Assembly (NCBI RefSeq): GCF_050314255.1
Contig: NZ_JBNPMZ010000012.1
Location: 1 to 64,000, forward strand
DNA from: Claveliimonas sp034178805
GTDB taxonomy: Bacteria > Bacillota > Clostridia > Lachnospirales > Lachnospiraceae
Length of the DNA: 64,000 nt
Direction of reading: 5' to 3'
Shown here: piece after piece, positions 59,946 through 64,000 of the stretch
Layout: every line of letters begins with the position of its first letter
Position numbering within the stretch: the first letter of the stretch is position 1
Translations under genes and position numbers: made by a program
Notes under the pieces: generated by a model
The model's input: the letters and a program-made list of their open reading frames with translations, nothing else
Databases searched by the model: none
What the model was told of the DNA's origin: nothing

Positions 59946-61251
59946 GGAAATCAAGGCGGGGCTGGAAACCACCGAGAAAGGCGGTGTCCGTCAGAGCATA
60001 CGGAACTGCCTGACCGTATTCCAACGTGACCCTCTGCTTTCAGGGGCTATCGCATACAACATCCTGACTGACCGCAAGGACATCATAAAGCCCATCGGTT
60101 TTCACAGAGAAAGCACCGCCCTGAACGATACGGACATGAAGTATCTGCTTCTTTATCTGGAAGAAACCTACGGGCTTACCAATGAGAAAAAGATTGATAA
60201 CGCCATCGGGATTGTGGCGAATGAAAACAAGTACCATCCCATCCGGGACTATCTCAATACCCTTGTGTGGGACGGGACAGAGCGAATCCGCTTCTGCCTG
60301 CGGCACTTTCTGGGGGCTGACGCAGACGATTACACCTATGAAGCGTTGAAGCTGTTCCTGCTGGGTGCAATCTCACGAGCCTTTCAGCCGGGGTGCAAGT
60401 TTGAAATCATGCTCTGTCTGGTAGGCGGTCAGGGGGCTGGAAAGTCCACCTTCTTCCGGCTGCTGGCAGTCCGGGACGAGTGGTTCTCCGATGATTTGCG
60501 GAAGCTGGACGATGACAATGTGTACCGCAAGCTGCAAGGTCACTGGATTATTGAAATGTCGGAAATGATGGCAACCGCCAACGCCAAGAGCATTGAGGAA
60601 ATCAAGTCATTTTTAAGCCGGCAGAAAGAGGTCTACAAGATACCTTATGAAACCCACCCGGCAGACCGCCCCCGTCAGTGCGTGTTTGGCGGCACTTCCA
60701 ATGCCCTTGACTTCCTGCCCCTTGACCGTTCCGGCAACCGCCGCTTTATCCCGGTCATGGTGTACCCGGAGCAGGCGGAAGTTCACATTTTGGAGGATGA
60801 AGCCGCTTCCAGAGCCTATATCGGGCAGATGTGGGCGGAAGCGATGGAGATTTATAAAAGCGGCAGGTTCAAGCTGGCTTTCAGCCCCGCCATGCAGCGG
60901 TATCTCAAAGAACACCAGCGGGATTTTATGCCGGAGGACACCAAAGCCGGGATGATACAGGCGTATCTTGATAAATACACCGGGAGCATGGTCTGCTCCA
61001 AGCAGCTCTATAAGGAAGCCTTGAACCATGCTTTTGACGAGCCGAAGCAATGGGAAATCCGGGAAATCAACGAGATTATGAACCAGTGCATTTCCAGCTG
61101 GCGGTACTTCCCAAACCCAAGAATGTTTTCCGAATATGGCAGACAAAAGGGCTGGGAGCGTGAAAACCCGGCAACGGACTCCGGCAACCCGTCTGAAAAA
61201 ACGATGGACGGTTTTGTGGAGGTCACAGAACAGATGGAGCTTCCATTCTGA
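59857..61251 (+). CDS. VapE-like / phage-P4-type ATPase
   Basis: 464 aa from TTG 59857; ATG 59914 is an alternative that would shorten the overlap with the primase. VapE family (PF05272) features: NLVWDGTERIRFCLRHFLGAD-type block, Walker A VGGQGAGKSTFFR near 189, Walker B-like WIIEMSEM near 230, sensor FGGTSNALDFL, and the arginine-finger region DRSGNRRFIPV. A replicative helicase-like ATPase of satellite elements, likely used to replicate the excised circle. Confidence 0.85.
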   Translation: MNSEWQNLQPQTQQELKNTMNAMQPPQSVEEIKAGLETTEKGGVRQSIRNCLTVFQRDPLLSGAIAYNILTDRKDIIKPIGFHRESTALNDTDMKYLLLYLEETYGLTNEKKIDNAIGIVANENKYHPIRDYLNTLVWDGTERIRFCLRHFLGADADDYTYEALKLFLLGAISRAFQPGCKFEIMLCLVGGQGAGKSTFFRLLAVRDEWFSDDLRKLDDDNVYRKLQGHWIIEMSEMMATANAKSIEEIKSFLSRQKEVYKIPYETHPADRPRQCVFGGTSNALDFLPLDRSGNRRFIPVMVYPEQAEVHILEDEAASRAYIGQMWAEAMEIYKSGRFKLAFSPAMQRYLKEHQRDFMPEDTKAGMIQAYLDKYTGSMVCSKQLYKEALNHAFDEPKQWEIREINEIMNQCISSWRYFPNPRMFSEYGRQKGWERENPATDSGNPSEKTMDGFVEVTEQMELPF

Positions 61252-61492
61252 AAAGGACAGCCCGTTGCACCCCCTGTTGTTATCCCGTTGCCGAGCCGGT
61301 TGCCGGGAAAAACCCCTTATTTCCGGGCTTTTCTCCCTTATAACAACCAAAACAACAAAAAAATAAAAGAAAAGTATAAATAGTAACCATCGCCAGATTG
61401 AGATTGTTTGCAAGGTCTTTTGAAGTCCGTTGCCGGACTTCGTTGCCGACACCCTCTGTCTGGCTATTTTCATGTATGGAGGATAACTGCCT
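61252..61492. other. Gene-free spacer before tnpW
   Basis: About 240 bp with an A-rich run at 61330-61390. No supported gene. A ribosome site (GGAGG at 61479-61483) precedes tnpW. Confidence 0.4.
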
Positions 61493-61690
61493 ATGGCAAA
61501 AAACAAAACAGAGATTCATGTGACCACTGTATTTGACGGGGAGCTTGACGCCACTGATGTGTTCGTCAGCCTGATTTCCCAGAAATACGGAAAGACAAAT
61601 GCAAAAGAATATCTTGCTAAAAAGAAAGATATAGGCTATAATGAAGATGAGGTTCAAAAGAGCCAGATACCGTCTGGATTGTGTGGGTAA
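61493..61690 (+). CDS. tnpW: Transposon-encoded protein TnpW
   Basis: 65 aa: AKNKTEIHVTTVFDGELDATDVF, then ISQKYGKTNAKEYL. I recognise the TnpW pattern of Tn4451-like elements. It ends on the base before the recombinase ATG (TAAATG), so the two are translationally coupled. Function unknown. Confidence 0.75.
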   Translation: MAKNKTEIHVTTVFDGELDATDVFVSLISQKYGKTNAKEYLAKKKDIGYNEDEVQKSQIPSGLCG

Positions 61691-63361
61691 ATGGCTATGA
61701 TGAACGAAATGGAATACAGAACAATCGGTTCGGCACTTGCCGGGGGTTATCGTGCGGCGGTCTATTGCAGGCTGTCAAAGGACGATGACCTGCAAGGCGA
61801 AAGTGCCAGTATCGCAAACCAGCGTGATATGCTGGAAAAATACTGCGAAAAGCAGGGATGGGAGGTTGTGGCAGTCTATCAGGACGATGGCTTCACAGGT
61901 CTTAACATGGAGCGTCCTGACCTACAGAGAATGTTGAGAGCCATTGAGCGCAGGCAGATCAACCTTGTCATCACGAAAGACCTCAGCCGACTGGGGCGTA
62001 ATTATCTGCAAACCGGGCATTTGATTGAGGACTTTTTCCCAAGAAACGGTGTCCGCTATATCGCCATGAATGACGGCATCGACACCCTGCGGGATAACAA
62101 CGACATTGCCCCGTTCAAGAATATCCTGAACGAGATGTACAGCAAGGATATTTCCAAGAAAGTCCATTCCTCTTATCTTCTGAAAGCGCAGAAAGGACAG
62201 TTTACCGGGTGTCTTGCCCCGTTTGGGTATCGGAAAGACCCGGAGGACAAAAACCATCTGCTCATTGACGAGGAAACCGCCCCGATTGTGCGGCTGATTT
62301 TCGGATATGCCCTGAACGGTCATGGTCCGAACTATATCCGCAGACGGCTGGAGAAAGAAAAAATCCCCTGCCCTACATGGTGGAACCGGGAACGGGGGCT
62401 TCGCAATACCCGCACCAAATGGGAAAAGAAAGACCCAGAAAACGGGCGGTATATGTGGGACTTCTCCGTTATCAAAGACCTTTTGATGAATCCCGTCTAC
62501 ACCGGGGCGATTGCTTCCCAGAAAAAGGACTACCGCTTCAAAATCGGCACGATTGGGGAAAAGAAGCCGGAGGACTGGATTGTGGTGGAGGGACAGCATG
62601 AACCGCTGATTGACAGCATGAGCTTTGACATTGTGCAGAACAAGCTGAAATCCCGCCAGCGTCCGGGGCAGACCAATGAAATCAGCCTGTTTGCCGGACT
62701 GTTAAAATGCGGCGAGTGTGGGAAGTCGCTGACGGTACGCTACACAAACGCTAAACATCCCCAGCGGATTTACTCCTGCAAGACCTACAATGCCTTTGGA
62801 AAGAACCACTGCACCCAGCACCGGATTGATTATGACACCCTTTACAGCCATGTGCTGCGGAAAATCCGGGAATGTGCCAGAGCTGCCCTGATGGACGGGG
62901 AAGCGGTTGCCGACCGCCTGACCAATACCTGTGAAGCCGAGCAGCGGGAACAGCGGGAAGCAATGGAACGCTCCCTTACAAGGGACGAGGAACGGATTGA
63001 GGTTCTGGACAAAATGGTCATGCGGCTTTATGAGGATATGATTGCAGGGCGTATCAGTGAGCAGAATTTCAACACCATGCTGGAAAAGACACAGACCGAG
63101 CAGACGGAGCTTAAAACAAAAGTGTCCGAGGGCAGAAAGCGGCTGTCCGATGAAGTCCAGCTTGCCAATGATGCAAAACAATGGGTGGAAGCCATTCAGG
63201 AATACGCCAACATCACAGAGCTGGACGCAGCCACCCTCAACCGCTTAATCAAAGAAATCGTTGTGCATGAGCGCATTGACGAAGATAAAACAAGACACAT
63301 TTCTATCGAAATTCATTTTAATCTCAAACCCATCCCGGAGGTGGAACAGGTCACTGCCTGA
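61691..63361 (+). CDS. Large serine recombinase (TnpX/TndX type)
   Basis: 556 aa. Catalytic domain: Ser29 in AAVYCRLSKDD, then ESASIANQRDML, DDGFTGLNMERPDLQRML and ITKDLSRLGRNYLQTG. The recombinase domain is at about 165-290, the zinc ribbon CGECGK...CKTYNAFGKNHC at about 337-375, and a coiled-coil segment at about 415-480. It excises and integrates the inner element by site-specific recombination; the maff2 insertion is its product. It is the last gene before the right boundary. Shorter than TnpX of Tn4451 and closer in size to TndX. Confidence 0.92.
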   Translation: MAMMNEMEYRTIGSALAGGYRAAVYCRLSKDDDLQGESASIANQRDMLEKYCEKQGWEVVAVYQDDGFTGLNMERPDLQRMLRAIERRQINLVITKDLSRLGRNYLQTGHLIEDFFPRNGVRYIAMNDGIDTLRDNNDIAPFKNILNEMYSKDISKKVHSSYLLKAQKGQFTGCLAPFGYRKDPEDKNHLLIDEETAPIVRLIFGYALNGHGPNYIRRRLEKEKIPCPTWWNRERGLRNTRTKWEKKDPENGRYMWDFSVIKDLLMNPVYTGAIASQKKDYRFKIGTIGEKKPEDWIVVEGQHEPLIDSMSFDIVQNKLKSRQRPGQTNEISLFAGLLKCGECGKSLTVRYTNAKHPQRIYSCKTYNAFGKNHCTQHRIDYDTLYSHVLRKIRECARAALMDGEAVADRLTNTCEAEQREQREAMERSLTRDEERIEVLDKMVMRLYEDMIAGRISEQNFNTMLEKTQTEQTELKTKVSEGRKRLSDEVQLANDAKQWVEAIQEYANITELDAATLNRLIKEIVVHERIDEDKTRHISIEIHFNLKPIPEVEQVTA

Positions 63362-63455
63362 CCTGTCCCGCCGGGACGGTTCTCTTAACAACACCATATA
63401 GATTTTTTGTACGCCGCCGCCCGCCATCGAGCAGAGTTTTTACACCTAATTGGGG

Positions 63456-63536
63456 ATGAAACAGCTCATGGCTGGCGGCGGTGTTGCCCTCATCGGCACC
63501 ACCCTTGTACCTCTGCTCTCCGGACTGTTCGGTTAA
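63456..63536 (+). pseudogene. maff2: Maff2-family gene, 3' part
   Basis: In-frame remainder MKQLMAGGGVALIGTTLVPL and then LSGLFG-stop, the second membrane segment of Maff2. The ATG here comes from the element's copy of the crossover sequence. No good ribosome site precedes it, so it is probably not made. Joined to 50802-50954 it gives a standard Maff2. Confidence 0.92.
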
Positions 63537-63561
63537 TCACAAAACAAGGAGGTAATCGCCT

Positions 63562-64000
63562 TTGGACAGCATACTCCAACAGATCACAGACTGGCTGAAA
63601 GAAATGCTCGTTTCAGCTATTATGGGAAATCTGTCGGGGATGTTTGAGTCCGTCAACAACCAGGTTGGCGAGATAGCAACCTCCGTTGGCATGACCCCGG
63701 CGAATTTTTCGCCGGGTGTCTTTGCCATGGTACGAAACATCTCCGAGTCAGTGATTATCCCAATCGCAGGCTTGATTCTGACCTTCATTGCCTGTTATGA
63801 GCTAATTCAGATGATTATTGACCACAACAATCTGGCAAATTTTGAAACCTGGATCTTCTTCAAATGGGTGTTCAAGACTTTTGTTGCGGTCATGTTAATC
63901 ACAAACACATTCAATATCACGATGGCTGTGTTTGATGTGACACAGCACGTTATAAACGCAAGCGCCGGTATCATATCCGGAAATACTGCCATAGATGCTT
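63562..64000 (+). CDS. TrbL/VirB6-like conjugal transfer membrane protein (5' part)
   Basis: Open from TTG 63562 (behind AAGGAGGTAATCGCC) to the window end, 146 codons so far. Starts LDSILQQITDWLKEMLVSAI; hydrophobic segments near 66-85 (SVIIPIAGLILTFIACYELI) and 103-120 (FFKWVFKTFVAVMLITNT). In Tn1549-like ICEs the gene directly after maff2 encodes such a multi-pass channel component. It runs off the end. Confidence 0.8.
   Translation, partial: MDSILQQITDWLKEMLVSAIMGNLSGMFESVNNQVGEIATSVGMTPANFSPGVFAMVRNISESVIIPIAGLILTFIACYELIQMIIDHNNLANFETWIFFKWVFKTFVAVMLITNTFNITMAVFDVTQHVINASAGIISGNTAIDA

Larger units (their letters stand above)
50948..63467 (+). mobile_element. Serine-recombinase mobilizable element inserted in maff2 (about 12.5 kb)
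   Basis: Bounded by two copies of a 17-bp near-repeat: ATGAAGCAGTTCATGGC at the left (50937-50953) and ATGAAACAGCTCATGGC at the right (63456-63472). They differ at two positions and share TCATGGCT, where crossover most likely took place. The last gene before the right end is a large serine recombinase preceded by TnpW; TnpV is near the left end, as in Tn4451-type elements. It carries its own relaxase, primase and helicase but no transfer channel, so it is mobilizable rather than self-transmissible. Cargo: Lnu-like and Lsa-like resistance genes and a P-loop kinase-like gene. Confidence 0.9.
42748..64000 (+). mobile_element. Integrative conjugative element, Tn1549/CTn-like (left part, runs off the window)
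   Basis: From the tRNA-Arg 3' end the gene content changes to a conjugation module: RepA-type initiator, ParA, ParB, DpnD/PcfM-, DUF5720- and PcfB-type proteins, VirD4 coupling ATPase, Maff2 and a TrbL/VirB6-like protein, all on the plus strand with visibly higher GC than the chromosome. No integrase is in the window; it and the rest of the transfer genes are expected to the right. The left boundary at the tRNA is inferred. A second element interrupts Maff2. Confidence 0.8.

Overview
The window is a chromosomal segment of a low-to-mid GC Firmicute, most likely a gut Lachnospiraceae (Blautia/Dorea/Coprococcus/Ruminococcus-type). The reasons are the oriC gene order dnaA-dnaN-yaaA-recF-gyrB-gyrA facing rpmH-rnpA-yidD-yidC-jag-mnmE-mnmG-rsmG-parA-parB, the class XIVa-type conserved proteins (DUF4446, probable DUF3881, a C_GCAxxG_C_C protein), secreted proteins with ChW repeats, and a Tn1549/CTn-like conjugative element.

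Layout. 1-2.5 kb (minus strand): tRNA-Ser(GCT), plsC and two-subunit class I fumarase. 2.6-5.4 kb (plus): a small Cys-rich protein and a thiS-thiF-thiG-thiE operon behind a leader terminator. 5.4-13.9 kb (minus): gyrA, gyrB, recF, yaaA, dnaN, dnaA. oriC most likely lies around dnaA (DnaA-box-like sites near 12.34, 12.50 and 14.11 kb), and genes diverge from it co-directionally with replication. 14.2-26 kb (plus): rpmH to rsmG, an inserted-looking alpha/beta hydrolase, two perfect parS sites, parA-parB, DUF4446 and serS. 26-30.8 kb: two poorly known conserved genes and an adenylate-forming enzyme with C-terminal FN3-like domains. 31-42.5 kb: two paralogous secreted proteins (2927 and 838 aa) with transglutaminase-like cores, Cys-rich repeats and six C-terminal ChW repeats each.

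At 42.67 kb a tRNA-Arg(CCT) marks the probable attachment site of an integrative conjugative element (ICE) that runs past the window end. It carries a RepA-type initiator, its own ParA/ParB, DpnD/PcfM-, DUF5720- and PcfB-type proteins, a VirD4 coupling protein, a Maff2-type small membrane protein and a TrbL/VirB6-like protein.

The Maff2 gene is split. Its first 50 codons lie at 50.8-50.95 kb and its last 26 at 63.46-63.54 kb. Between them sits a second mobile element of about 12.5 kb with TnpV, TnpW, a MobA/MobL relaxase, a CHC2 primase, a VapE-like helicase and a large serine recombinase at its right end. This inner element carries AT-rich cargo: a Lnu(A/C)-family lincosamide nucleotidyltransferase, and an Lsa-family ABC-F ribosome-protection protein followed by a small P-loop kinase-like gene. 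The ABC-F gene has a leader of about 360 nt with three short ORFs, a terminator hairpin and a second hairpin, which looks like a translation-coupled attenuator. The whole is a three-layer nested structure: resistance cargo in a mobilizable element in an ICE in a tRNA gene.
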